The notes under the pieces are model-generated. The model saw only the letters and a program-made list of their open reading frames with translations. It did no database searches and had not been told where the DNA came from. Source: Kiritimatiellia bacterium (GTDB lineage Bacteria; Verrucomicrobiota; Kiritimatiellia; RFP12; UBA1067). Taken from it: a DNA stretch of 9,005 nt. The stretch covers positions 1-9,005 of the forward strand of contig JAFPNP010000111.1 of assembly GCA_017411125.1 (NCBI GenBank), given 5' to 3'. Shown in pieces: positions 1-6,289 of the stretch (its first letter is position 1; each line of letters opens with the position of its first letter). A program made the position numbers and the translations under genes.

Positions 1-1
1 G

Positions 2-2380
2 ACAATCAAGACCCTGCGCAAAGGCGCCGTGCTGGCCGCCGCAACGTGCATGGCGCTCGCGTCCGCGGCGTCCGCCCCGGCGCTCGACCCCGTCGCGGTG
101 CAAGGCGCGAAGATCGGAGGTTTCTGGCGCGACCAGTACCGGCGCCTCGTGTTCCGCTGGATTCCGCACTGCATCAGGCAGATGGAAGCCGGCGGCGCGG
201 GCGAAGAACTCCTCAACCTCGTCGCAACCGGCGACGTGCTGCGCGGCAGAAAACCGTCCGTCAGATTCAAGGGCTGCCCGTGGAGCGACGCATACGTGTA
301 CAACACGATGGAAGCGATGTCCCTCGCGCTCGAGTTCGATCCGGCGGGCGACTTTACGATGGAGCAAGGCCAGGCCGCGCTCCGCGCCAAAATGGAGGAA
401 TGGATACCCGTAATCCTCGCGGCGCAGCGTCCAACCGGCTACATACACTCGTTCCACGACCTCCAGAACAGGCCGCACTTCAAAAAGGCGGGCGACCACG
501 AGTTCTACGTGATGGGGTACTTCATCGACATGGGCGTCGCCCACTACCGCATGACGAAGGGCAAAGACCGCAGGCTGTACGACGCCGCCATCAGGTGCGC
601 CGACCACCTCGATTCCATCTTCGGCCCGTCGCCCAAACGCACGTGGCTCAACGGACACGCCGGCATCGAATACGCGCTCTGCCGCCTGGCGGCGTCCGTC
701 AACGCCTCGGACGGCGCGGGCAAGGGCGACAAGTACGCCCGTCTCGCGCAGCACTTCATACGCGGCCAGCACCGCGCGGACGGAAACAACGCGGGATGGG
801 AAAAAGCCTACCATCAATCCGACCGCCCGGCGGAGGAGATGAAGGACGCGACGGGCCACGCCGTCCGCGCAACGTATTTCTACACCGCGATGTCCGCCCT
901 CGACCTGTGCCTCGGCGACACCGCGCTCGGCGCCGCCGCCGACCGCCTGTTCGACAGCGCGATCAACCGCAAGGGCTACATCACCGGCGGCGTCGGCGCG
1001 TCGTGGCGCGGCGAAGCGTTCGCCGGGGACTTCAGCCTCGCGAACAACGGATACTGCGAATCGTGCGCGTCGTGCGGCATGAGCTTCTGGGCTACCGAAC
1101 AGCACCGCCGCCACGCGACAACGTGGTCCGTGGACGTGCAGGAGCGCCTGATGTACAACAACCTTCTCGGCGCGATCGCCGAGAACGGGCGCAACTTCTA
1201 CTACCAGAACCCGCTCGACAGCGACAAATCGCGCTATCCGTGGCACGTCTGCCCCTGCTGCGTCGGCAACATCCCGCGCACGCTCCTCGCGATCAAGAAC
1301 CTCGCGTACACCCTCGCGGCCGACGGCAGGACGCTCTACGCCGACCACTTCCTCACGATGGAAGGCTCGCTCGGAAAAGTCGCCGGCACGTCCCTCTCGA
1401 TCAGCCAGCGCACCGAATATCCTTGGACGGGCAAGGTCGCGTTCACGCTCTCTCCCGCAAGCCCGACCGCGTTCACCTTCGCGCTCCGCGTGCCAAACAG
1501 GACGGAAAGCGCTCTCTACACCGCAGTGCCTGACGTGAACGGACGGTTCTCCGTCACGGTAAACGGCGAGAAGGCCGCCGCCGAATACGCCTGCGGATAT
1601 GCCCGCGTCTCGCGCACGTGGAAAGCGGGCGACGTGGTCGAGCTGGAGTTTCCGATGCCGGTGCAGCGCGTCCGCTGCGACAAGCGCGTGGCGGCGAACA
1701 AGGGGCTTGTAGCGTTCCAGCGCGGCCCGGTCGTGTACAACTTCGAGCAGAAAGACCAGCCGACCTCGCTCTATCTGACGTTCGCCGACACGAACGTAGA
1801 GTTCACGCCGTTCTGGATGCCGGATCTGTGCGACGGGCTTTTCGCCATAAAAGGAAGCAACGGCGCGGTGGCCGTCCCGAACTACGCGCGTCTCAACCGC
1901 GGCGGCGGAAGGTCGTGCGTGTGGATTCCGGAAGACGCCTCGCGGCGCAACGTGCACAAAGGCGTGGACGCGAAGGTGTCCGTATCGTTCATGCGCGACG
2001 ATCCGAAGAACCCCTTGTTGAAAATGTCCGCCGTGAACGACGTCGCCACGAAAGGGAACAACTTCGACTTCTGGCCGCACCTCGGCACGAAAGAATGGAT
2101 CCAGTACGACTTCAAGACCGAGACGGAAATAAAGAAGTGTTCGGTCATGTGGTTCGACGACACCGGAAGCGGCAACTGCCGCTATCCCTCGTCGTGGACG
2201 CTCAGCGCAATGCAGGCGGACGGCACGTGGAAGCCCGTAACCGGCGCGGAGAAGCGCCAGCCCGTCAAAGGCGGATGGGACGCCGTCTCGTTCGCCCCGG
2301 TGAAAACCCGCGCCCTTCGGCTCGACGTGGCGCTACCGCCGAATTTCTCGGCAGGCGTGTGGGAGTGGAAAGTAGAATAG
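2..2380 (+). CDS. GH127 (DUF1680) beta-L-arabinofuranosidase-like glycosidase, secreted, 5' end cut by window
   Basis: A glycoside hydrolase of family 127, whose characterised members release beta-L-arabinofuranose from plant glycans or hydroxyproline-linked arabinans. The frame is open to the left edge. Base 1 is G followed by ACA-ATC-AAG, so an ATG ending at base 1 would give MTIKTLRKGAVLAAATC, a classic signal peptide with an AxA-type cleavage region (ASAASA, SAPA). The internal GTG at 29 would remove the positive n-region and is less likely. Numbering from codon 29, E344-S-C346 and C410-C411 match the zinc/nucleophile set (Glu, Cys, Cys-Cys) known from Bifidobacterium HypBA1. C410 would be the nucleophile and E329 a candidate acid/base. 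About residues 1-440 are the (alpha/alpha)6 barrel, followed by beta-sandwich domains. The last ~120 residues look discoidin/CBM32-like (WIQYDF near the start, terminal GVWEWKVE). Export to the periplasm or outside is expected. Family assignment is secure; the substrate (beta-L-Araf or another sugar) is not. Confidence 0.9.
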   Translation, partial: TIKTLRKGAVLAAATCMALASAASAPALDPVAVQGAKIGGFWRDQYRRLVFRWIPHCIRQMEAGGAGEELLNLVATGDVLRGRKPSVRFKGCPWSDAYVYNTMEAMSLALEFDPAGDFTMEQGQAALRAKMEEWIPVILAAQRPTGYIHSFHDLQNRPHFKKAGDHEFYVMGYFIDMGVAHYRMTKGKDRRLYDAAIRCADHLDSIFGPSPKRTWLNGHAGIEYALCRLAASVNASDGAGKGDKYARLAQHFIRGQHRADGNNAGWEKAYHQSDRPAEEMKDATGHAVRATYFYTAMSALDLCLGDTALGAAADRLFDSAINRKGYITGGVGASWRGEAFAGDFSLANNGYCESCASCGMSFWATEQHRRHATTWSVDVQERLMYNNLLGAIAENGRNFYYQNPLDSDKSRYPWHVCPCCVGNIPRTLLAIKNLAYTLAADGRTLYADHFLTMEGSLGKVAGTSLSISQRTEYPWTGKVAFTLSPASPTAFTFALRVPNRTESALYTAVPDVNGRFSVTVNGEKAAAEYACGYARVSRTWKAGDVVELEFPMPVQRVRCDKRVAANKGLVAFQRGPVVYNFEQKDQPTSLYLTFADTNVEFTPFWMPDLCDGLFAIKGSNGAVAVPNYARLNRGGGRSCVWIPEDASRRNVHKGVDAKVSVSFMRDDPKNPLLKMSAVNDVATKGNNFDFWPHLGTKEWIQYDFKTETEIKKCSVMWFDDTGSGNCRYPSSWTLSAMQADGTWKPVTGAEKRQPVKGGWDAVSFAPVKTRALRLDVALPPNFSAGVWEWKVE

Positions 2381-2389
2381 CACATACGA

Positions 2390-2417
2390 CAGGGCGCGTT
2401 GTCCCCAACGCGCCCTG
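2390..2417 (+). terminator. Perfect 11-bp hairpin after the GH127 gene, terminator-like
   Basis: CAGGGCGCGTT (2390-2400) and AACGCGCCCTG (2407-2417) are exact reverse complements around a 6-base GTCCCC loop. The hairpin starts 10 bases after the GH127 stop, where a transcript end is expected. The 3' flank is CTCATCTTGCC, not a clear T-run, on either strand. It therefore resembles the stem of an intrinsic terminator without the usual U-tract and may act as a 3'-end stabiliser or in Rho-dependent termination. Confidence 0.6.
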
Positions 2418-2432
2418 CTCATCTTGCCACCC

Positions 2433-2465
2433 GGCCACAAACCCAAATGGGGGGTGCATGTGGCC
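2433..2465. repeat. Short inverted repeat in the intergenic region
   Basis: GGCCACA (2433-2439) pairs with TGTGGCC (2459-2465). Inside it ACCC (2441-2444) can pair with GGGT (2452-2455), giving an interrupted hairpin. It lies between the terminator-like stem and the tandem array. It could be a second RNA hairpin or a protein site. The stem is short and its function unknown. Confidence 0.35.
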
Positions 2466-2504
2466 AAACACGTCCTGCCAACCCCCTCTACGGTCGCAGA
2501 CCCC

Positions 2505-2614
2505 TAGGGTTCATAATTCCCCCTCTATGGGTTCATAATTCCCCCTCCTAGGGTTCATAATTCCCCCTCCTAGGGTTCATAATTCCCCCTCCTAGGGTTC
2601 ATAATTCCCCCTCC
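2505..2614. repeat. Tandem array: five copies of a 22-bp unit
   Basis: Five head-to-tail copies, starting at 2505, 2527, 2549, 2571 and 2593, share the core GGGTTCATAATTCCCCCTC. Copies 3, 4 and 5 are identical over the full 22 bp. Copy 1 ends CT instead of CC, and copy 2 starts AT instead of TA. Unit junctions create CCTAGG palindromes (CCCTAGGG at the left edge of copy 1). On the minus strand each unit reads GGAGGGGGAATT followed by ATG, that is, a ribosome-binding-site-like purine run with a start codon at good spacing. There are no unique spacers, so this is not a CRISPR array. It could be a minisatellite, a protein-binding array or a regulatory leader. The array is directly visible; its role is not. 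Confidence 0.95.
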
Positions 2615-2699
2615 CCTGAAAAGCGTCTCATCCCTTGCCTGCAAACGACAGTTCCCACGCCCAGGCTTCGCTTAGACCATGCCTTTTTCTAAATTTGCA
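2615..2699. other. Intergenic stretch with no recognised feature, upstream of thiS promoter
   Basis: Between the tandem array and the thi promoter I see no gene, no hairpin of note and no THI-box (TPP riboswitch) core. It contains a short T-run (CCTTTTTCT, about 2681-2689) in a locally AT-rich patch just before the -35 box, which could serve as an upstream promoter element. Confidence 0.5.
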
Positions 2700-2729
2700 T
2701 TGACGCAAAGAGGATGAAAAGAGTATACT
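2700..2729 (+). promoter_or_regulatory. Sigma70-type promoter of the thiSFGH operon
   Basis: TTGACG (2700-2705) and TATACT (2724-2729) are separated by 18 bp, each one base from consensus. Transcription should start near 2736, leaving an untranslated leader of only about 24 bases before thiS. That is too short for a TPP riboswitch, so control by thiamine would have to be absent or at the DNA level. Confidence 0.7.
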
Positions 2730-2759
2730 ACCGCTCCTACGCAAAACAGGAAGGAAACC

Positions 2760-2954
2760 ATGGTCAGAATAAACGGAAAAGAGCAGGACGCCGCCGGACG
2801 GACGGTTGCGGAATATCTGGCGTCGGCCGGTTTCAATCCCGCGCGGACGGTAGTGGAGCTGAACGAGGCCGTCGTGCCAAAAGAACGCCATGCCTGCACG
2901 GTCATGAACGACGGCGACCAAGTGGAAATCGTCTGTTTCATGGGAGGCGGCTGA
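2760..2954 (+). CDS. thiS: ThiS sulfur carrier protein
   Basis: A 64-residue ubiquitin-like protein that carries sulfur as a C-terminal thiocarboxylate to the thiazole synthase. It is the normal length for ThiS and ends in MGGG, so G63-G64 supply the essential terminal Gly-Gly. MVRINGKEQD at the N-terminus and DGDQVEIVCF before the tail are typical of the beta-grasp fold. The ATG at 2760 follows an AGGAAGG ribosome-binding site (ACAGGAAGGAAACC then ATG). The stop TGA (2952-2954) shares its A with the ATG of thiF, so the two are translationally coupled and carrier and activating enzyme are made together. This is the first gene of the operon. MoaD is the main alternative for a small GG-ending protein, but the thiF/thiG/thiH neighbours settle it as ThiS. 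Confidence 0.95.
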   Translation: MVRINGKEQDAAGRTVAEYLASAGFNPARTVVELNEAVVPKERHACTVMNDGDQVEIVCFMGGG

Positions 2955-3589
2955 TGGCGCTCGACCGCGAAACTTTCCGCGCAGCCCTCGCAGAGCGCCA
3001 CGGCGCGGCAAGGCAGGCGAAATTCGAGGCCGCAAGCGTCGCCGTGTGCGGACTCGGCGGGCTCGGCTCGAACGTGGCCGTCGCCCTTGCCCGCGCAGGC
3101 GTAGGCCGCCTCCACCTCATAGACTTCGACCGCGTCGAACCGTCCAACCTCAACCGCCAGCAATACTTCGCGTCGCAAATCGGCCTCCCGAAAGCCGAAG
3201 CCATGCAAACGAACATAGCCGCGATCAACCCGTTCTGCGAAGTGGCGGCGGAGACGCTGCGCGTCACGCCGGACAACATCGCCGCGCTCTTCAAGAACGA
3301 CGACATGATATGCGAAGCGTTCGACCGCGCCGAAGAGAAAGCAATGCTCGTATCGGGGGCGATGGCGGCGTTCCCGGAAAAACCCGTGGTCGCCGCGTCC
3401 GGCATGGCCGGCCTCGCATCCGCGAACGCGATATCGACGGTGCGCGTCTCGCGCCGGCTCTACGTGTGCGGCGACGGCGTCGCGGACGTGGCGGACGGGC
3501 ACGGTCTCTACGGCGCGCGCGTCCTCGCATGCGCCGCGCACCAGGCAACGGCCATCCTGCGCCTCATCGACGGCGAAACTGAACCTTAA
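2954..3589 (+). CDS. thiF: ThiF-family ThiS adenylyltransferase (short, family-2 type)
   Basis: An E1-like enzyme that adenylates the ThiS C-terminal glycine with ATP, preparing it for sulfur transfer. At 211 residues it is the short form that occurs with ThiS, ThiG and ThiH in anaerobes. The nucleotide loop is G33-L-G35-G36-L-G38, followed by the acidic strand LIDFD (D57, D59) and the ATP-site motif N65-L-N67-R68-Q69. There is no CxxC zinc pair of the kind seen in E. coli ThiF, MoeB and HesA; the cysteines present (32 and others) are scattered. The ATG at 2954 is chosen because it overlaps the thiS stop (TGATG) and gives the family-length N-terminus. The same frame stays open upstream to 2714, but that part overlaps thiS in another frame and is not coding. 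The stop is followed after 13 bases by thiG. Confidence 0.93.
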   Translation: MALDRETFRAALAERHGAARQAKFEAASVAVCGLGGLGSNVAVALARAGVGRLHLIDFDRVEPSNLNRQQYFASQIGLPKAEAMQTNIAAINPFCEVAAETLRVTPDNIAALFKNDDMICEAFDRAEEKAMLVSGAMAAFPEKPVVAASGMAGLASANAISTVRVSRRLYVCGDGVADVADGHGLYGARVLACAAHQATAILRLIDGETEP

Positions 3590-3602
3590 GGAAATCCAGA
3601 AA

Positions 3603-4376
3603 ATGCCAGAAGAACAAGACACCCTGACGCTTGGCAAGCGCACCTTCACGTCGCGCTTCATCCTCGGTTCGGGCAAATACTCCATCAATCTGATAAAGGC
3701 GGCCGTGGAAGACGCGGGGGCGCAGATGATCACGCTCTCCGTGCGCCGCGCCAACACGCAGGACAGCGAAAACATCCTCGACTACATTCCGGAAGGCGTC
3801 ACGCTGCTGCCCAACACGTCCGGCGCCCGCGACGCGAAGGAGGCCGTGCGCATCGCGCGCCTCGCACGCGAACTCGGCTGCGGCGACTTCGTCAAGATCG
3901 AGATAATGCGCGACGCGAAATACCTCCTCCCCGACAACCAGGAGACGATCAAGGCCACCGAACAGCTTGCCTCCGACGGTTTCACCGTGCTGCCTTACAT
4001 GTACCCCGATCTCAACGTGGCGCGCGACCTCGTGAAGGCCGGAGCGGCGGCCGTAATGCCGCTCGGTGCGCCGATAGGATCGAACAAGGGTCTCGCCACG
4101 GCAGACTTCATCCAGATCCTCATCGACGAAATCGAACTGCCCGTCATCGTGGACGCCGGCATCGGCGCTCCGAGCCAGGCATGCCGCGCCATGGAAATGG
4201 GCGCCGCCGCGATAATGGCGAACACGGCGCTGGCGACGTCGGGCGACGTGCCGCGCATGGCGCGGGCGTTCCGCCTCGCGATCGAAGCAGGCCGCGAAGC
4301 GTACCGCGCAGGGCTTGGCCGCGTGCTGACGCGCGGCGCGGCGGCGTCCGACCCTCTCACCGGATTCCTGCATTGA
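3603..4376 (+). CDS. thiG: Thiazole synthase ThiG
   Basis: A cytoplasmic TIM-barrel enzyme of 257 residues that condenses 1-deoxy-D-xylulose 5-phosphate, dehydroglycine and ThiS thiocarboxylate into the thiazole phosphate of thiamine. K98 in the motif DFVKIE is the Schiff-base lysine. E100 and D184 (in VIVDAGIG) correspond to the other catalytic residues of the Bacillus enzyme with a constant offset of two. The phosphate-binding loops (PLGAPIGS at 153-160, and AGIG at 185-188) are intact. The start at 3603 is preceded by AAGGAAA about 10 bases upstream and sits 13 bases after thiF. The protein is full-length and no key residue is missing. Use of dehydroglycine made by ThiH, not ThiO, fits an anaerobic host. 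Expression is expected from the promoter before thiS. Confidence 0.97.
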   Translation: MPEEQDTLTLGKRTFTSRFILGSGKYSINLIKAAVEDAGAQMITLSVRRANTQDSENILDYIPEGVTLLPNTSGARDAKEAVRIARLARELGCGDFVKIEIMRDAKYLLPDNQETIKATEQLASDGFTVLPYMYPDLNVARDLVKAGAAAVMPLGAPIGSNKGLATADFIQILIDEIELPVIVDAGIGAPSQACRAMEMGAAAIMANTALATSGDVPRMARAFRLAIEAGREAYRAGLGRVLTRGAAASDPLTGFLH

Positions 4377-4387
4377 GCGAAGGCGGA

Positions 4388-5659
4388 ATGGACGGTTCGG
4401 CGGCAAAACGAAGCGACCTCATCTTCGACGCGCAGGGGCTCTCCCCGGCCGCGCTAGAACGGAAACACCGGCTGGAACGCGATCCGTCGTGCCGGACGGA
4501 TCCGATGGCGTATCTCCCCGGCATGGAGGTCATCGATTCCGACATCAAGGACCGCGTCCGCGCCGCAATGGGCGCATACGACCCGTCGCGCTGCACGGCG
4601 GCGGACGTCCGCCGCGCCCTCGAACACGACCGTCGTTCCATCGAAGACCTCCAGGCGCTCCTCTCTCCCGCCGCCGCGCCCTTCCTCGAGCGCATGGCGG
4701 AACTCGCGCGCGCCGAGACCGTCCGCCACTTCGGCAACACGGTGTACATCTTCACGCCGCTCTACATCGCCAACCACTGCGAAAACTACTGCGTCTACTG
4801 CGGCTTCAACTGCTACAACACCATCCGCCGCATGAGACTGGACAAGGCGCAGATCGAGCGCGAGATGGAGATCATCGCGAAATCCGGCATGGAGGAGATT
4901 CTCATTCTCACCGGCGAAAGCCGCGCCGCCAGCGGAGTGGAGTACATCGGCGACGCCTGCGAACTCGCCCGAAGGCATTTCCGTCTCGTGGGTCTTGAAG
5001 TCTACCCGATGAACACAGACGAATACCGCTATCTGCGCGAACGCGGCGCAGACTACGTGACCGTGTTCCAAGAGACATACGACGTGGAACAGTACGAAAA
5101 GCTGCACCTTGCAGGACACAAGAGAGTGTGGCCGTACCGCTTCGACGCGCAGGAACGCGCGCTTCGGGCAGGAATGCGCGGCGTGGCTTTCTCCGCGCTT
5201 CTCGGTCTTTCGGACTTTCGCAAGGACGCACTCGCCACCGCCCTTCATGCATATTGGCTTCAGCGGAAGCATCCGGAAGCGGAAATAAGCCTCTCCTGCC
5301 CGCGCCTCCGTCCGATAACGAACCACGCCGACGTCCGCCCCGGCGAAATCGGCGAACGTGAGCTTTGCCAGGTGCTTTGCGCGTACCGCCTTTTCCTGCC
5401 GTTCGCGGGGATAACAGTATCGTCCCGCGAAAGCGCCTCGTTCCGCAACGGCATCGCAAAAATCGCCGCCACGAAAGTATCCGCCGGCGTTTCCACCGGA
5501 ATCGGCGACCATGCTTCCAAATACGGAGAGGAAGCGGCGGACGCCGCCGAAGGCGACGAGCAGTTCGAAATCAACGACGGACGAAGCCTTGCGAAAATGC
5601 GCGCCGACCTGTCCGGCGAAGGACTCCAGCCCGTCCTCAACGACTACGTGTACGTGTAA
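4388..5659 (+). CDS. thiH: ThiH tyrosine lyase (2-iminoacetate synthase), radical SAM
   Basis: A radical S-adenosylmethionine enzyme that cleaves tyrosine to p-cresol and dehydroglycine, which ThiG uses. The [4Fe-4S] motif is C131-ENY-C135-VY-C138-GF, numbered from the ATG at 4388. It sits in a TIM barrel followed by the ThiH C-terminal region (RESASFRNGIAKIA, and the DEQFEINDGRS and QPVLNDYVYV end). The sequence style is that of clostridial ThiH, not the E. coli form. Start choice is uncertain. ATG 4388 lies 11 bases after the thiG stop with a nearby GAAGG, which suits an operon, and gives 423 residues. ATG 4505 gives MAYLPGMEVIDSDIK, which is where family members usually begin (384 residues). 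The extra 39 residues are polar and show no motif. I keep 4388 for coupling reasons, at even odds. It is the last gene of the operon and ends convergently 9 bases from higA, with no clear terminator. Confidence 0.94.
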   Translation: MDGSAAKRSDLIFDAQGLSPAALERKHRLERDPSCRTDPMAYLPGMEVIDSDIKDRVRAAMGAYDPSRCTAADVRRALEHDRRSIEDLQALLSPAAAPFLERMAELARAETVRHFGNTVYIFTPLYIANHCENYCVYCGFNCYNTIRRMRLDKAQIEREMEIIAKSGMEEILILTGESRAASGVEYIGDACELARRHFRLVGLEVYPMNTDEYRYLRERGADYVTVFQETYDVEQYEKLHLAGHKRVWPYRFDAQERALRAGMRGVAFSALLGLSDFRKDALATALHAYWLQRKHPEAEISLSCPRLRPITNHADVRPGEIGERELCQVLCAYRLFLPFAGITVSSRESASFRNGIAKIAATKVSAGVSTGIGDHASKYGEEAADAAEGDEQFEINDGRSLAKMRADLSGEGLQPVLNDYVYV

Positions 5660-5668
5660 GCGAGACGG

Positions 5669-5983
5669 CTACAGCGCTGCCGCTGCATGGCGGGGAATGA
5701 ATTCAGGTATCAGTTTTTTGATGCGGTTCCAGCCTCCGGATTCGGCAACACCGAGATCGTAGTTGTTCTGGAGGTTGAGCCAAAACTGCGGCTCCATCTT
5801 GAAATAGGTCGCAAGACGAAGTGCCGTGTCGGCGGAAATCGCGCGCTTGCCATGCACGATGGCGCTGATTCGCGGAGCCGGCACGCGAATGTCGATTGCC
5901 AGCTGGCTTTGGCTTATGCCTAAAGGATCAAGGAACTCTTCCTTGAGTATCTCTCCTGGATGGATCAGATTCTTTGTACGCAT
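5669..5983 (-). CDS. higA: HigA-type antitoxin (XRE family)
   Basis: A 104-residue DNA-binding antitoxin that neutralises HigB and represses its own operon. A helix-turn-helix of the Xre/VapI type spans about residues 23-44 (ISQSQLA then PAPRISAIVHGKRAIS). The signature tail ALRLATYFKMEPQFWLNLQ follows. The N-terminal HPGEILKEEFL is the standard HigA opening. I start at the ATG at 5983 and not at the upstream TTG at 5998, because the extra five codons include the ribosome-binding site itself (GAGGAGG, 5990-5996). It is cotranscribed after higB with an 11-base gap. The C-terminal run HAAAAL is unremarkable. It is convergent with thiH, whose stop lies 9 bases away. Local base composition is visibly less GC-rich than the neighbours, in keeping with a mobile module. 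Confidence 0.92.
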   Translation of the reverse strand: MRTKNLIHPGEILKEEFLDPLGISQSQLAIDIRVPAPRISAIVHGKRAISADTALRLATYFKMEPQFWLNLQNNYDLGVAESGGWNRIKKLIPEFIPRHAAAAL

Positions 5984-5989
5984 TTTCGG

Positions 5990-5996
5990 CCTCCTC
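5990..5996 (-). promoter_or_regulatory. Strong ribosome-binding site for higA, overlapping the higB stop
   Basis: On the minus strand GAGGAGG shares its first two bases with the higB TGA (5995-5997) and stands 6 bases before the higA ATG. Together with the apparent absence of any leader on higB, this would let the antitoxin be translated more efficiently than the toxin from one mRNA. It also shows that the TTG at 5998 is not the start. Confidence 0.8.
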
Positions 5997-6273
5997 AATG
6001 ATAATCCACGATTTCAACATCTTCGGCGTTGCAACCTTGCCACCTGAAGCAAATCCGCCACTGCGCGTTGATGCGCACGCTCCATTGTCCGCTTCTATCT
6101 CCGCCTAACGCCTCCAAATGATTGCCCGGCGGAACCCGCAACGTGCCAACCTGCGTAGCGGCCGCCAGCATGTCTAGCTTCCGTAAGGCGACGCGCTGAA
6201 TCGCACTGAACCTGCGGCTTGAGCCTGAGGTGTACAACTCTTGCGTGTCTTTGTCCTTGAATGAAGAAATCAT
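5995..6273 (-). CDS. higB: HigB-type toxin (RelE superfamily mRNA interferase)
   Basis: A 92-residue toxin expected to cut mRNA at the ribosome until bound by HigA. It has exactly the length of the characterised Proteus HigB and ends D90-Y91-H92, the same terminal residues that include that enzyme's catalytic His92. The core VGTLRVPPGNHLEALGGDR and the strand WSVRINAQWRICFRW are the family signatures. The toxin comes first in the operon, the usual HigBA order. Its ATG is directly behind a near-consensus promoter with no room for a ribosome-binding site, so translation should start on a leaderless mRNA. The frame is intact and the terminal catalytic residues are present, so the toxin looks active. 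RelE-like names are the alternative, but gene order and the HigA partner favour HigB. Confidence 0.92.
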   Translation of the reverse strand: MISSFKDKDTQELYTSGSSRRFSAIQRVALRKLDMLAAATQVGTLRVPPGNHLEALGGDRSGQWSVRINAQWRICFRWQGCNAEDVEIVDYH

Positions 6274-6277
6274 GAAG

Positions 6278-6289
6278 GTATTATATTAC
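6278..6289. promoter_or_regulatory. Imperfect palindrome over the higBA -10 box, candidate HigA operator
   Basis: GTATTATATTAC matches its reverse complement at 10 of 12 positions and covers the -10 box. HigA proteins bind short palindromes at their own promoter, so this is a reasonable operator. AT-rich -10 regions easily look palindromic, so confidence is limited. Confidence 0.4.

Noticed and set aside
46..1533. Long open frame in another plus-strand frame within the GH127 gene
   Set aside because: Arginine- and proline-rich shadow translation caused by high GC; no domain, while the other frame is a clear GH127.
2505..2614. CRISPR array
   Set aside because: The 22-bp units are directly adjacent with no unique spacers and no cas genes nearby.
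2381..2759. TPP riboswitch before thiS
   Set aside because: No CTGAGA or CTGATC-type core seen, and the predicted leader is about 24 bases.
2714..2953. Upstream extension of the thiF frame
   Set aside because: It overlaps thiS in a different frame and carries no ThiF sequence; the ATG at 2954 is coupled to the thiS stop.
2672..3775. Long antisense open frame opposite thiS/thiF
   Set aside because: High-GC antisense shadow; low-complexity translation and overlaps well-supported thi genes.
4454..5512. 352-codon antisense open frame opposite thiH
   Set aside because: Shadow of thiH, valine/alanine/arginine-rich with no motif.
5672..5685. CAGCG/CGCTG mini-hairpin between thiH and higA as a bidirectional terminator
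   Set aside because: Only 5 bp of stem, lies within the higA coding end, and has no T-run on either side.
5984..5998. Upstream TTG start for higA adding five residues
   Set aside because: The added codons are the ribosome-binding site GAGGAGG; the ATG at 5983 has perfect spacing to it.
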